A DNA stretch of 64,000 bases. It comes from Bisporella sp. PMI_857. Its lineage: Eukaryota; Ascomycota; Leotiomycetes; Helotiales; Helotiaceae. Below are positions 1 to 11,538 of the stretch, one piece after another. The notes under the pieces were generated by a model. It saw only the letters and a program-made list of their open reading frames with translations. It had not been told where the DNA came from and made no database searches. Position numbers and translations under genes: made by a program. Position 1 is the stretch's first letter. Each line of letters begins with the position of its first letter. Location: positions 248,001 through 312,000 of the forward strand of contig JAJSPD010000003.1 of assembly GCA_021307315.1 (NCBI GenBank), given 5' to 3'.

Positions 1-840
1 TAAGGAGATGGAAGGGAATGCTATGGAAGTCTATCGTTTTTGTTGTTATTGTGTGCTTGAACTGCTGATGATATTTTGTAACAGGCTTCTATCTCTTTAC
101 TTATATACATTTCATCTCACGATGTCTCTATCCAGGAGGACTGCGCCAGCGAACTCGATCTCCCATAGAATTCCCGTTGAAATCTATTTTATTCTCAGGA
201 AGAATGGAACAATCCGTTTCGCAAGCTCATAATCTTCGCAAATTCTGCGTTATCCTGAATGGTATCTCACGTGGGTTACATCAAGCGATAGTGTTCGCTT
301 CTCATCGTACGTTGTCACCCACGTTGGTCGCTCACGTTGAGTCCGTGATTCAGATCATTGGCTAAAGAGAAAGGGGTTCGCTTAATCATCACCCCGACCC
401 AGGGTCCATCCTCCGTTTCAAAATGATCCCCTTGTTTAAGCTTAACCTTTATCGTCGTCTGTGAAGACTTGGCCAGCTTAGATAACAGAGGCTCAGCATA
501 TAGAACCAGCCTCATCCTGATCCTAGAGGCGCAGATGTGAATGGAACGGGCATTTCCCATAACAGACCTCAGGTTGCCGAAGCTAGGCTCTTAAAAGCCA
601 GGTAATTGGTTCATTTTATGATGTAGTCAGCAAAGCTGTATCCTTCTTCAAGCATTGTTGATAAAGACCTAGTCTAAGCTCAGTCACGGAGTAAACAAAC
701 TGTAACTTAGAGCCGGTTCGCTTCCGAGCAAAAGACCCGAGCCGAGCCCAAGCTCTTTAGCGCAAGGCTACAACAACCCTTAAAGTTTGCGAGCTTCAAA
801 GCTTCACAACTACCATGTACATCTCCCGTTGTCCCACAAA
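1..840. other. Intergenic, upstream of Gemin2 gene
   Basis: No gene is recognised here. On the minus strand 315-560 is an ATG-started open frame of 81 codons with no family resemblance that I can see and no convincing neighbouring exon. It could be chance or a small unknown protein. The last 150 bases should hold the promoter and 5' leader of the gene starting at 841. Confidence 0.4.
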
Positions 841-2244
841 ATGGAGAGCACAAAGCGCAAATTCGAAGAAGATTCTTCCGAGATACTCTATAGCAACAAA
901 ACACGCAAGAAGGTCGCTGTTGAGGCGCCGATTCACCCAATATATGGCCAACGAAGCGCGCTGCCTGGGCTGGATGATGAGACGACTATGGACGGAGAAG
1001 ATATAGATCTTGATTATGATGAGGACATGGATGCCATAGCATATTTACGACTCGTAAGGTTAGTATCCTCCTCTCCTATGCGACTAGGTTTTTGCTGAGG
1101 TATTTTGTAAGGGAAATGCTGACTGAAATGTAATTACAGACAAGAAGCGACCGGCATCCCAAATCTCCTAGTCGCCTCAAAAGCTGCAACCGATCGCGAT
1201 ATATACGAGGACGGAGTTGGAGATTACAGAGGTAAATACGTTGACGGAACATATTACGCTCCCGATTCTGAATCAGCCTCGGACGCATTCCAGGCAGAGG
1301 AGGATGCTGAGTATGCGGGCGGGAGATTAGCGTACTTCGACTCAATACTGTCACGATTCGAGACTCTGCGTGCCCAGCTGTACCTGACTCCCCCAGAGGA
1401 AGCCATCGATAAGCTAGGCTCAGACCACCCTACATTTTTAGGAAGGCTTGAACGACCCGTTGTGACATGGTGGAGATGGAAAGTGCGGGGCTCGGATCCG
1501 TTGCCGGTTCAAATAGCATGTATGGATAAGAATACAGTGCTCAGGTTGCTCAAGTTGATAACTGGCTGGTTGAAGCCGTCCAAGGAAGTGGATCTCTGTG
1601 TGAGTCGATGGATATGGGCGCTTCTCGCACGACTACCAGACATGAGTGAGTTAACCAGTGAGCAAGTTGGTGTGGTGAGAGAGCTGGGGAAGAAGTCAGT
1701 GTTGATTGGGATCAATTTGCAAAAAGTTGATATGTTGGAAGGCGCATTGGAAGCGAAAGAGGACGACGAGGAAGACACGTTGGAGGCGTCCTATGAGGAA
1801 GAAGAGTATGAAAATCTTTCAGATGACCTCGATGAAGCAGACATCCAAGGTACAGATGGTAAGCACGATAAGGACATGTCTGTACCGTCCAACTTGATTG
1901 GGCCTCAACTGCCCAAAATCCAGGAGGCCGTTGAGCAAAAGCAAATCACTAGCGCTTCGCCATTGCAAGAAAAATACGAGTTTGATAACCCTGCTCAAGG
2001 TGAGCAGAATGATGAAGTTGCGGCTGCAAAGGCTCGGATCCTCGCACGGCTTCAAGAGCCACGAGAAGAAGCTCAAATAACAGAGCCAGAAATCGACCCA
2101 CAGAAAGACCAAATCAGTCAAGAGGCAGCCACTGCCGAAAACCTAAGCTGGAACACGAGAGCAACGGTGGATATGATCATCACGGTGGCAGGTGAGCTCT
2201 ATGGCCAACGGGATCTTCTGGAGGCCAGAGTCCTCTGGGCCTGA
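841..2244 (+). CDS. Gemin2/SIP1-like snRNP assembly factor
   Basis: Exons are 841-1058 and 1140-2244, giving 440 aa. The 81-bp intron has donor GTTAGT and a CTGAC branch site and splits an Arg codon; it restores the motif YLRLVRQEATGIPNLL, close to the typical Gemin2 signature. A second family signature, WALLARLPDMSEL followed by VVRELGKKSVLIG, lies in the middle of the protein. Gemin2 proteins help load the Sm ring onto spliceosomal snRNAs; the yeast relative is Brr1. Between and after the conserved blocks is a long acidic, Glu-rich low-complexity stretch, usual for the filamentous fungal members. The start is the first in-frame ATG with a good context. Identity is from recalled family motifs, not a search. 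Confidence 0.85.
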
Positions 2245-2851
2245 GTCGTGTAAGTTATGTGTGGATAACTGTTTGTATATCTATTTCACAAAGACTACTA
2301 CTAATCACAGGTGATATAATTTGCTTGTTACCGATGTAACTACAGGTGCTTTATCGTACCTCTCACTCTCAATCCAGCTGCATACATACCTTCTACCATA
2401 GATATATCACATATGAAAGGGTGCTCATTTAGGCGAGCATTTGCTCACTTTCCCTCGTTTTCGGACCTTTATCCTAATTACAACTCTTCATACAACACTC
2501 CCTCTCTTCTCTCCACCAGCGACATGAGTAAACTGTTTGTATTCTGACACGGATGCTCGAAGTTCTGTGCTCGAAGACAAGATGGCATGAGAGAGTATAA
2601 GAGGTAACTCAACGGATTTTCGCTAAATATTTTCAGGTTTACACGTACTAGCTATATAAACCTGGCATCAAGATTGCGTCACAGCCACACTTTCTGTTTA
2701 TGTGATGAACATGATGGTGCAAAAACGACTATCCTTCTACATTTTGTGTCTCTGTGGTATATATGCGCCTCAAATATGCATGTCTTTCAAAACCCCTCTA
2801 GACGCCCATTCCGCAACTAGTAAAATTAGCATTCACAAATCTAGCTCTAAT
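2245..2851. other. Convergent 3' intergenic region
   Basis: Between the 3' ends of two convergent genes. It should hold both terminators. No coding region is supported: an open frame at 2702-2983 overlaps the real gene on the other strand and has no recognisable content. Confidence 0.5.
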
Positions 2852-4331
2852 TTATCGTTCGGCTCGTCCCGGCCAACCCTCTACCTTCAAGGCCCACTTG
2901 ACCGCCTCAAAAACATCGTCCACAATGACCTTTGGGGAATATTCTGGAGTGGTGCCAGAGCGGAAGACCCCAGTCTTGACTAGAACGCTTATCCATTCCG
3001 TGCCAATAGGGCTTTTGAAGTTATTGGCGCCTCTGATATCACTCTCGGGGTTGTCACCGACCATAAAGACGCGATTCAACTTGCGAATGTCATGCTTGGT
3101 CTCACCCCTGCCTCCGAGCAACTGGGTGCGGTGCTTGTTCAGAACCTTCTCGGCATAATCGTAGGTTTCTTGGCATGGCTTGCCGATGGTCGTTCTGGCT
3201 AGCTCAGCACCACCCGTAGTCGCATTCCAGACGCCTTCCAGGGATGCCTGGAAACCACCTTGACCAAGACGAGGTAGGTGATAGTTCGTGGCCCAGAAGA
3301 GATCTGGGTTCGAAAAGTATAACGCAGGCTGATTGTCTTGTTGCCAGCCATTATTCGGGAGGCTAGGATCGCCATTCTTGTCTGAATATGTACCCAGGAT
3401 GCCTTCTTTGGATAGCAACAGATCTAGGATAACTTGGGAATCGAGGGCCCAGTCACGTGGATCGTTGAACACGAAAACTGCGTCGATCTTCAAGGAGTTT
3501 GCGGGATTGTCATGGTCGACAGGACGAGGTAGAGGCCGGGTTGACTTTTGATAATAGTCTGAGAAGATCTGGTTGAAAGGCCAGATGCTGGGGTATGCCA
3601 TAAGGATGTCTCCTGGGGTAATCACATTCTTGAAGCCATACCTATTGAACTAATCAGCTGGGATACTTGACGATGGAAGTAGTACTTACATTTCAGCTAC
3701 TTGTCGACACTTGTCCCCATCCCCACCTGTAACCAAAACCGTTTTATCCTTTAAGCCCTTTACCTCCTCTGACCCTTGGACGAGCTGCTTGAAAGGAGTA
3801 TGACTCTGCACAAAGTTCTCCTCTGAAAGTGGTACTCCCAACTTCTTGCTGAGCTCTAAGACTCGAGCACTTTCGTGCTTCCCACCCCCATTTGTTAGAA
3901 GGATAAAAGGTATGCTGTTATCATGGAGAAACCTCAGCGCTTCTTTTGCGCCTGGTATTGGCGAGGAGGACCGAAGAAGGACGCCATCGATACTACGTGC
4001 TATGTTAGCTTGCATTAGCTAATATTGGGTGGAAGGACTCGTACTCGAAAGCAAAAGCAAAGCTAGGTACTCCATCTAGCGCAATCGTAGGGGTGCTATA
4101 GCTACGAGAATATGAGTCTGCAGATAGAGTTGCCGAAGGAGCCATTGCTTTACATCGTATCCTAGGCAATCGAGAGTGGCATTGCCTTAAGGAGGTAGAG
4201 GTGTGAAGATTGTTGCTTTTATGATGGAGAGAGGTTGTAAGACGGAGCTCATATACCTGGTGCTGTGTGTTGAACCTTGGTATAGGGAAGCGGGAGGAAC
4301 CGGCTCCCCGCAGCGGCATTAGAACCCTCAT
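2852..4331 (-). CDS. HAD hydrolase of the HDHD5/CECR5 family, probably mitochondrial
   Basis: Exons on the minus strand are 4331-4045, 3992-3690 and 3641-2852 (459 aa); introns of 52 and 48 bp use GTACGA and GTAAGT donors. Splicing of the first intron rebuilds the catalytic motif I as FDIDGVLLRSSSPIPG. LLTNGGG is motif II and VGDNPESDIRGAN is the late HAD motif with its metal-binding Asp. These patterns match the TIGR01456-type family that includes yeast YKR070W. The first 60 residues are Arg/Ser-rich with almost no acidic residues, as in a mitochondrial presequence. An alternative start at an internal ATG about 63 codons in (MAPSATL) would remove it. The exact substrate of the family is unknown. 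Confidence 0.85.
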
Positions 4332-4781
4332 TCTGCCTATCTGTCGTTGTCAAACGTCCCCTTCCGCCTTTGCACATGTTAATGGGAGGTTCATGTCAAT
4401 ATCGATCCCGTTTCTTGGCAGGTCCGATAAGTCCCAAGATGGCCCAAGCTTCTCCAGGGGTCAGTGGCTCAACTGGTTATATAAGCGAGTCTAAACTGAC
4501 TTCACCTAATTCTTTCCAACAAACCAAGAGACATTTTTAGCCTGGGACCAAACATATGTGATAAACATGAATATGCCTTTGGCGGTATACTATCGAGCCA
4601 TTATCACAAGAATGGTATTATTCACCTCATTGGGCAACGGCACCTTAGTGGATATGTGCGTGTCAATACCCTACATAAGGCCAAGAAAACCGGCGCTGAA
4701 CTATTCCATTTACACATATCCTCATCATTCACACAGTCCGCCACAGCCATGAATGCCGTATGCCCCTTCCGACGTGCATAT
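4332..4781. other. Intergenic, promoter side of the HAD gene
   Basis: Holds the upstream region of the HAD-family gene and the 3' flank of the next minus-strand gene. A stretch near 4457-4500 resembles a Pol III A box but lacks a B box or any cloverleaf. No gene is supported. Confidence 0.45.
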
Positions 4782-5624
4782 TTAACTTGTGTTATCGCCA
4801 TCCCCCTCCTCCCTAGAGGCTCGAGATATAGAGGATGTTGGCTCGAGGTGTAGCCCTCTTTCCCTACCCTCCATGTAACCTTGAATGATTGGCTCGGTAA
4901 GCAACACTTCGGCCGCGTTCCCATGGCATCCAGCAGACAACAAAATACCATAGAGATACTCATCATCTTCAGTTGCTTCCCGCTTGGCGGCAGCCTCCTC
5001 AGCTAATGGTGAGATATATCGATGTCCCGTCATCTGCTCAGGTGTAGGCAGGGGTCGACCGGCGGATCGGGGGGTCAGGATTTCGTAAACGCTTGGACGA
5101 ACAAGGTCTTCTTTAGCAGGTGCTAGATCGACTGGGCCAGGTGAATTGAGGTAGTCTGATATCTCCGATAACGTGAATGTGTTGGGGCGAGCAGCCTCCA
5201 GATACGTGTCATCGACTGGCAGGCTTAACAAAGTGTTTCTAGCAATCAACGCATCCATGGATCTCGTAGCCTTGCTGTAGCGGCTTCTTAAGCTTCCCGC
5301 CGTAAGGATCTTTCGTTTCGCGGTGTCCACACCCCGGTATTTCGCAGCGACTACTTCCCAGATGCTCTTGCAAGCCTCGATCTCGTCATCAGTTAACACG
5401 ATTGTGTCTACTGTGTGTACCCCTGTCATGACATCATTAGCTTTAGTGAGCGTTATTGCTACGGTTCTGTTACACGTACATTTGTAGTCCGATATGTATC
5501 TTGCTAAGTCCTGGTCATCTAGATATTCAAGCTCGCCTGGGTGAGGACGAATATTTGAGCTGTAGGCCGGTCCATCAAGTTTTCCATCCCCATATCCCGC
5601 TGTTGGAAGCGAATATGAGACCAT
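4782..5624 (-). CDS. Hypothetical protein, 261 aa
   Basis: I do not recognise this family. The proposed exons are 5624-5480 and 5422-4782. The 57-bp intron has a GTACGT donor, a CTAATG branch and a GACAG acceptor, and its length is a multiple of three with no internal stop, so an unspliced form (280 aa) would also be open. The protein is soluble and fairly acidic at both ends; the middle (VDTIVLTDDEIEACKSIWEV) looks helical and ordered, and the C-terminal 60 residues look disordered. There is no signal peptide or membrane segment. The start is the first ATG after an upstream in-frame stop; an earlier first exon joined through the AG just before this ATG cannot be excluded. Confidence 0.55.
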   Translation of the reverse strand: MVSYSLPTAGYGDGKLDGPAYSSNIRPHPGELEYLDDQDLARYISDYKCTCNRTVAITLTKANDVMTGVHTVDTIVLTDDEIEACKSIWEVVAAKYRGVDTAKRKILTAGSLRSRYSKATRSMDALIARNTLLSLPVDDTYLEAARPNTFTLSEISDYLNSPGPVDLAPAKEDLVRPSVYEILTPRSAGRPLPTPEQMTGHRYISPLAEEAAAKREATEDDEYLYGILLSAGCHGNAAEVLLTEPIIQGYMEGRERGLHLEPTSSISRASREEGDGDNTS

Positions 5625-7331
5625 CTTGTGTTCTCTAGAAATGTGAGGATAGGTCGACAATCAATTATGGCAACTGAGGTAAATTTTGAAAGAACGCAAA
5701 TAGTGTTGAGACCGGCTGTATTCAATCAAGGAGTGAGAATATTATCAGCTTAATTCCTCCTTGATAAGTTGAGCTCATTGAATGTACGAGTAACTTCGAG
5801 CTGAGTACAACGTCCCAGAATATTCTCACATCCGTTCTTGGGGCTCTATTATTCACAGCCTTGGGAAGAGTGACTCAGCGCTGCTATTGCATCTAGATGT
5901 CAAAGTTGATTATCAGTTACAACGGGCTATACGCCAAAATCTGCAGAGAAGAGATTTTCGAATACCCTGAGTTCAAACGCCGATCTCTTTACTTAAGATC
6001 ACAATGTGTAATGCCACGAATTGGCGTGAGCTAAAATATGAATATTTCGCAAAAGGCTAGATTTCAGATATATCAGATAGACGCGAAAAAGTGAATAGAA
6101 AAACTCACCACTTTCGCTTGCTGGATTATAGTATCACAAAGACCATGTATGCCTTTTCATCAAGCGCGCCACTAGAAGCCAAACTTCTAAGGACTGCAAA
6201 TATTATGATTCAGTGAATAATCCTTCTCGTAACTTCTCAGGCATCTATGGGCGAAGTAGATTATGTCTCTTTAACCTGTAAGTTAAAACAAGATATTATC
6301 CTAAACAACAGACTTATTCTTGCTACAGCGGAGAAAAAAGAGACAGACTGTATGGGCATGACTTCAATTAGTGCAATGTTAGCTCAGGAATTTTCGAGCA
6401 TGATCTCATGAGTCGTATTTACGACTTCGTTCCTATCTCACCGGGCGATATTTATGTCATGGTAGTATGACGCTGTTGATATAGGCGACAGTAACTCCAT
6501 GGTTAAGGGAGCCATTATATTTGAGAATGCACAGTTCCGGATACACTAAATACAGATCTTATCCTTAGATCCGGAAGATCGTGCATAAATGTCTGTTGTC
6601 TCTCTCTGAGGCTTCAGCTCCCAATTTAAGCTGTTATGCGTGAGAACAAGTAGATATGCATTCAGTAGGGATATAATGGAGATTAGAGAGCAAGTGAGCA
6701 TGGTACTTGCCGCGTGCGTAGACGACACCAGAAAGTCAACATACGTATAGAAGACTTGAGGACTTCTCCAGTGGGACCAGCTTCTCAAATAAAATCGTCA
6801 GGCTAGCTCGGCAGCATCAATATGGTGCCATAATTCCGAGAACGTTGAAAGACGAAGGATAGATTCTAGAATCGTGGACTGCGAATAGATCATAACTTGG
6901 CGAAGCACGCAGAATATCAAATTGGCAAGGCATGTTAGTGAGTGGAAGTATAACCCAGTTTAGCACGTCTGTGGTCATCAAAACCAGACTAATTTTCAGT
7001 TTAAGACACAAGCATACTATAAAATGAGGAGATATCGTAACACTTCATGTGTTACCCTAGGTTATCACTTCAGCAAGGAGAACGAGGAAAGTCATTGAGT
7101 ACTCTACTTCTTTGCGTAAAGTCTCTCTTCTGAAGAGTGTGTTTTACCAAGCAGGACGCCGAACTTGTTAAAAATTACAAGAGTTTTGATGACATTGGGA
7201 TAATTTGTGTATGCACCAGACTCAACGATATTATTATTAGATTTCTCTGCAACGATTACCAATACGAACCCAACTTTTCAGCAATATTCGCAAGAAGCTC
7301 TCCCATCACTATCTTTCAAGCTTTATGAGTA
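5625..7331. other. AT-rich intergenic region
   Basis: About 1.7 kb without a gene that I can support. Only short chance frames are seen on both strands, none with recognisable protein features. No long repeat was noticed by eye. It separates the unknown gene from the small secreted-protein gene, a layout common around effector-like genes. Confidence 0.45.
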
Positions 7332-7798
7332 TCATCTCTTCTTGATATCGCATGGCAGGTATGCGGGTCCGCCATTCGCTCCACAGCACCACTCATCGCC
7401 GCTATCAAGAGCCCCCAGAAAGTCGATGTGGAAGCAGTTCGCAGTTCTCCACGTTTTAATGCCAAAATTATACCCTCCCGTGCCTTGTTGCCAGCAGCTG
7501 TCCTGAATTAGCACTGCGACGCTCAAAGTCCCACAACCGCGAGTTGCAAGATTGCAATGAGCAGAAACTATCAAACTTACTACGAGTCACATTTGGAGGT
7601 CGCAGTACAACCGGACCCATATCCACGACCACAGTTGTAGATGCTTCCTGTGTTGTAGTCCTTCACATACAGTGGTTCGTAGCAGCCTCCTTCCCCTGCA
7701 CACTCCAGAGGTCCATAGTAAAGCTGGCCATAGACGGCGGTGGCTTTACCAGTCAGGAAGGCCAGGACAGTGGCGCTGAGCAAGATTGCTGCTTTCAT
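7332..7798 (-). CDS. Small secreted cysteine-rich protein (effector candidate)
   Basis: Exons are 7798-7581 and 7497-7332, giving 127 aa. The 83-bp intron has a canonical GTAAGT donor, a GCTAAT branch and a GACAG acceptor. This junction is the only acceptor I found that keeps the donor in phase with the open second exon. The N terminus MKAAILLSATVLAFLTGKATA is a clear signal peptide with an A-x-A cut site. The mature part, about 105 residues, has 10 cysteines including a CC pair, and is rich in Gly and Tyr. An even cysteine count, small size and a secretion signal suggest a disulfide-stabilised extracellular protein. I recognise no named family. It lies between two gene-poor stretches. A role as effector or antimicrobial protein is only inferred from these general traits. 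Confidence 0.7.
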
Positions 7799-8282
7799 TA
7801 TCTCACTGTATGCGGTTGTAGTCGGTTTAGTGGTGTCTCGGTGCTCAGTTAGATGAAAGACGGTCAAATGTGAATGAGGAGATCAAGCATGTTCATGGCT
7901 GGGAAGGAAGATGAGAATCACCGCTTATATAGTTGAACTTGTAGTGAAATTGACATTATTGAAGTGTCACGCTGCTAATGATAAATTCAAAGAGGACAAA
8001 ACAGACCTCCAGAAACTTGCTCGACCGCCACTGCTGGCATGCATTAGGTTTGATCAAACAACACTTCTTCTGGATTTGGACTTTATCCATTTCGAGGTTA
8101 TTTCATCGACCTTTGAGACCACATGTGAGAGTGGTCCATCTCACTGTCTCTATTTGGTTACTTCACGTCCTTGGTGTGGCTTAGGCTAACTAGGAGCTGC
8201 AAGACGACCAAATAGTGCTGAGAAGAGTTGATTAGTCAGGAATTATTCGAAGTCAGCAAACATACATCTCAAAACAAGCCAA
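7799..8282. other. Promoter side of the secreted-protein gene
   Basis: Upstream region of the small secreted-protein gene and 3' flank of the unresolved locus beyond. Open frames at 7911-8189 on the plus strand lack coding features. Nothing else is seen. Confidence 0.4.
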
Positions 8283-9501
8283 TCAATTCCAGGTAGTTGA
8301 CCGCCAGAACAGTCCTGCTGCAGAATCAGCAAATTTCTTTAATGTTACATCAACAATTAAGGTGGTTGGAATCCCAGCCATCTGTCGCGGAAGCTGGTCA
8401 TCTGGATGTTCATATGCAGTATTTCGACGTTCGAGATTGTTGGAACCATGAGTAACTCCTCCGGTTATTGGCTGCCACTGTAGCGGTAAGGACTCAGCCA
8501 AGGATACATCTCTAGAGTCATGTTGACCAATGAGAGTCACCTGGAATGGATTGTCATATAGTGAATGATTACTGTACTGATACCCGAATAGTGGCGCATT
8601 CTGGTGGCGTCGGCCCCTTTCTCTATAAGCAATCACGTGATATAAGTTGGAGTTAGATCGGTCATCCGAAGTGGGATAGAAGGTACAATTCACTGTTGGG
8701 CTGAGCAGGGAGGTAGATGAAATCGAACGTTGAGAAAGATGATGCAAAAGGTTGTAGCACAGCTGAATAAAAAGAGAAGTTAAATTGTTCTTGAACGTAT
8801 TTAATTCTAGCCCAATTTCTCTGTCCAGGAAAGTTTCACAATACCTTCAAGGCATGTGCAAACGATACCGAAGGACACCGGCGAAAATGTTCTGTATCAA
8901 GAAGTACCACCTATTCCCATAAGAAAAGTTGAAAGTCCGAAACCAGGCATTGAGGCGATGAGAAGCACCAACAACTGCTGCATAACCATTCAAAATAAGT
9001 AACATCGTGAGACTGATGCTCTGCAGCGTGAAATACCCCTCATTTGAATGAATCACTTCTCTAACGTTATAATCCAGAGGATACTGCTGAACCCGTCAGC
9101 AAAGATGAATATCTCCTTTCTCCGTATCTAAGGTACAGAAGGAAAGAGATCAATGCTGATATTGAAGCCACAGCTGCCAGATTGTACTGATCGGAATATG
9201 GAGTCAAGCGAAGCCAAGGTCCAACCATTACGAGAGAAACGGATTGAGCGGCTATGACGTTACTAATTATTTATGACTCCGCTTAGAATAGAGATTCTAG
9301 AATGAACCAATGTTGAAAGCTCGACGGTGATGGTCTGTGGGATAGAGAGTTTCCGAAATAGAATTCTCGTCTTGCAGCAGACGACAATGAGTCCGGACGT
9401 GACAAATGACGGTCCATCGCAATAGGGTTCAAGAGATGTGCCATTACCAATGCAGATCGTACACCAAGTTCTGCGAATGCTAGTAAACTACGACGCTCCA
9501 T
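8283..9501 (-). other. Unresolved multi-exon membrane-protein locus or remnant
   Basis: Several minus-strand open segments look coding but I could not join them all in phase. From 5' to 3' they are 9501-9283 (ATG-started), about 9271-9070 (hydrophobic stretches IAAQSVSLVMVGPWL and SISALISFLLYL), 9080-8847 (membrane segment TMLLILNGYAAVV, then a Trp/Phe/Tyr-rich loop) and about 8768-8283 (soluble C-terminal part). A 50-bp intron with GTACCT donor and GACGGGTTCAG acceptor near 9080-9130 is attractive, but its phase does not match the strongest upstream frame. Open segments further 5' (10625-10299) might belong to it. It is either a real polytopic membrane protein with a complex exon structure or a decayed copy. 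No family is recognised. Confidence 0.3.
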
Positions 9502-10693
9502 CGGACTTGGGATGGAGAAATACGAGGCTGGCTCTGGCTGCGTGAGAGGACCCCCTCGCTGACGGGATGTGATGCATTTGAAAGCCTTCGAGGATAGATA
9601 ACGAAAAGTTCGAGTATCAGAAATGAGCTTGCATACATGGCTGCTAAAATCTATGTTCCGAGAATTCCACTTGCAGCGAATATTTTAGCCGTTTGTGGAA
9701 CGATGCCGAGAATCAATAGAACCACTCGGAAATCGACATTATTTTCTAAGCACGAACCACTTTCATCACGCTGAAGTCAGAATACTGCGTGGCAATTGAG
9801 GTGATGGAGTTCCTCCAGGATTTCTCGTCATGCCGTATGACTTGATAGGAGAACCCTGAAGCATCAAAGAAACACATGAACGGCAAGCTCCGCAAGAAAA
9901 AGCCATATTAGTTTGGTGGACCGCACACTTTGCCAGAAGGCTGAGTCATGGAATTCAGTGCCAAAGGGACAAGAGCCCAGAAAGCAGATTGCCAGGAGAC
10001 AGTTCCAGGCACAGAAACCGAGGATAACGTTGCTTTAGCATCGCTTCAGGTAATGTTGAGGCTCTGGCCGACGTGTATCCCTGAAGACAGCTGGCTCCAT
10101 ATTGCAAGGCTTGTGGATGTCCTTGTAAGAGCGAATCTGTTTCAAAGTTTAGCAAATCAAGTTTGGCACTATTCAATGTGGCTTCTTAGTCAATTATCAC
10201 CACAACTTGTAGGTAGGCCACTGATACCATTTCGTTCTTGATGGCTAAGTGCAGAAGATGGAGACTTAATGAGATTTATTCTTGAAATAAAGATAAGATT
10301 AAAGGTACGGGTTGGTTCCATGACGCGACATTAGCTCTATGCTTAAGAGTGCGCTCACCGAAGCACAGCCTCCTGTGATATGCCACCTGAAATGCATTGT
10401 GGATATCGATAAGCCAGCAACGGAACACTTGTGCTGTATGACCCTAGCCACATTCCGATGATAGTCCTTGGAGGATTGAAATATTGAACAAGATAGGAGA
10501 AAGAATATCAAAACATCTCTGTACGTCGAAACAAAAAGTGGAAACGGCATACACGTGATCGCGGGGTGCTTGCCTTGAGCATCATCAAATGTCTCGTCCG
10601 ACTTGAGAACCTCGCAAGAGAACAAGGATCTTGTGAGCTCCCATTGAATCAGTCACCTTGTCTCTTCATGGTCTCCGAAACTCCCAGTAATAT
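9502..10693. other. Intergenic or 5' part of the unresolved locus
   Basis: No gene is firmly supported. Minus-strand open segments at 10625-10299 (with a hydrophobic stretch VLIFFLLSCSIF) and 10176-9955 might be upstream exons of the membrane-protein locus, but I could not find a consistent splice pattern. The last part must hold the promoter of the flavoprotein gene at 10694. Confidence 0.35.
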
Positions 10694-11456
10694 ATGGACA
10701 ACATGACCGCACCCTTCAATTATGAGTCCTCCGCGGGCACAAATAATCTTCAAATAACCAGCTCCGTTCCTTCAGAGGTCGCCCAATGTCTCCAAAATGC
10801 GCGCTTTGTATATACTTTCTTTCCCTTCATGAGAGCTCAGTTAATGGTCACAGCTCCATCTTGCAACCTGCACAGATCTTTTTCCTCACGTCTCACTCAT
10901 GAATTATACCTACCTCCCTTCGACACCGTACTCCTCCTCGCCAACTATCATAATGACCACCAACCCCTCCTCCAAAAAGACCCATAACCTGATTTCCAAC
11001 CCACACGTCTCCCTTCTCGTCCATGACTGGGTCTCGCATCGTCCGCTTACCACCGCGCGGCGTGGATCTACGGTCGAAAGAACGGGGTCTCCGCCCCCGG
11101 AAGCATCTAGGAGCTCGTTGGCGAATCTGCTGCTGAATCTAAATACGAGCGCATTGAGCAGTATAAGCGTGACGATCAATGGTGATGCGCGGTTAGTGGA
11201 TATGGGGACTGAGGAGGAAATGTATTATCGGGAACAGCATCTAGACAATAATACGTTCTCAGAGGGAGAGGGTGGACAAAGGATATGGGGATCAGAAGGT
11301 CAAGAGGGTGATGGAGGAAGAGGCATATTTATTGAGGGGGAGGAAGTCAGAGTCGTGGTGGTCAAGATTCGGGACGGGAGGGTATCAGACTGGAAAGGTG
11401 CTGTGAGGGATTGGTCATTAGAAGACAACAGCGAGGTGATAGTGAATGGAGACTGA
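10694..11456 (+). CDS. PPOX-type flavin-binding split-barrel protein (YLR456W-like)
   Basis: Exons are 10694-10807 and 10854-11456 (238 aa). The 46-bp intron (GTATAT donor, GGTCACAG acceptor) joins NARF to LHLATCTDLFPHVSLMNYTY, the hallmark of the pyridoxamine-5'-phosphate-oxidase-like proteins related to yeast YLR456W and YPR172W. Further conserved patterns are TTNPSSKKTHNL and NPHVSLLVHDWVSHR. These proteins bind FMN in a split barrel; their physiological substrate is not established. The middle and C-terminal parts carry Gly/Glu-rich insertions. A second ATG three codons downstream is equally possible as the start. It is followed within 90 bp by the convergent CWC25 gene, so the two 3' ends may overlap as transcripts. 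Confidence 0.8.
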
Positions 11457-11538
11457 AGATCATAATAGAGTAATGGTATCTATGTTGCTCTGTGCAAGAT
11501 ACTTAAAATTATCCAGTGCCACATTGATATTACATAGT

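Noticed and set aside
711..740. Possible tRNA B-box-like GGTTCGCTTCC
   Set aside because: No matching A box or cloverleaf in the expected distance.
4457..4500. tRNA-like A box (TGGCTCAACTGG)
   Set aside because: No B box, no acceptor stem and no anticodon loop could be drawn.
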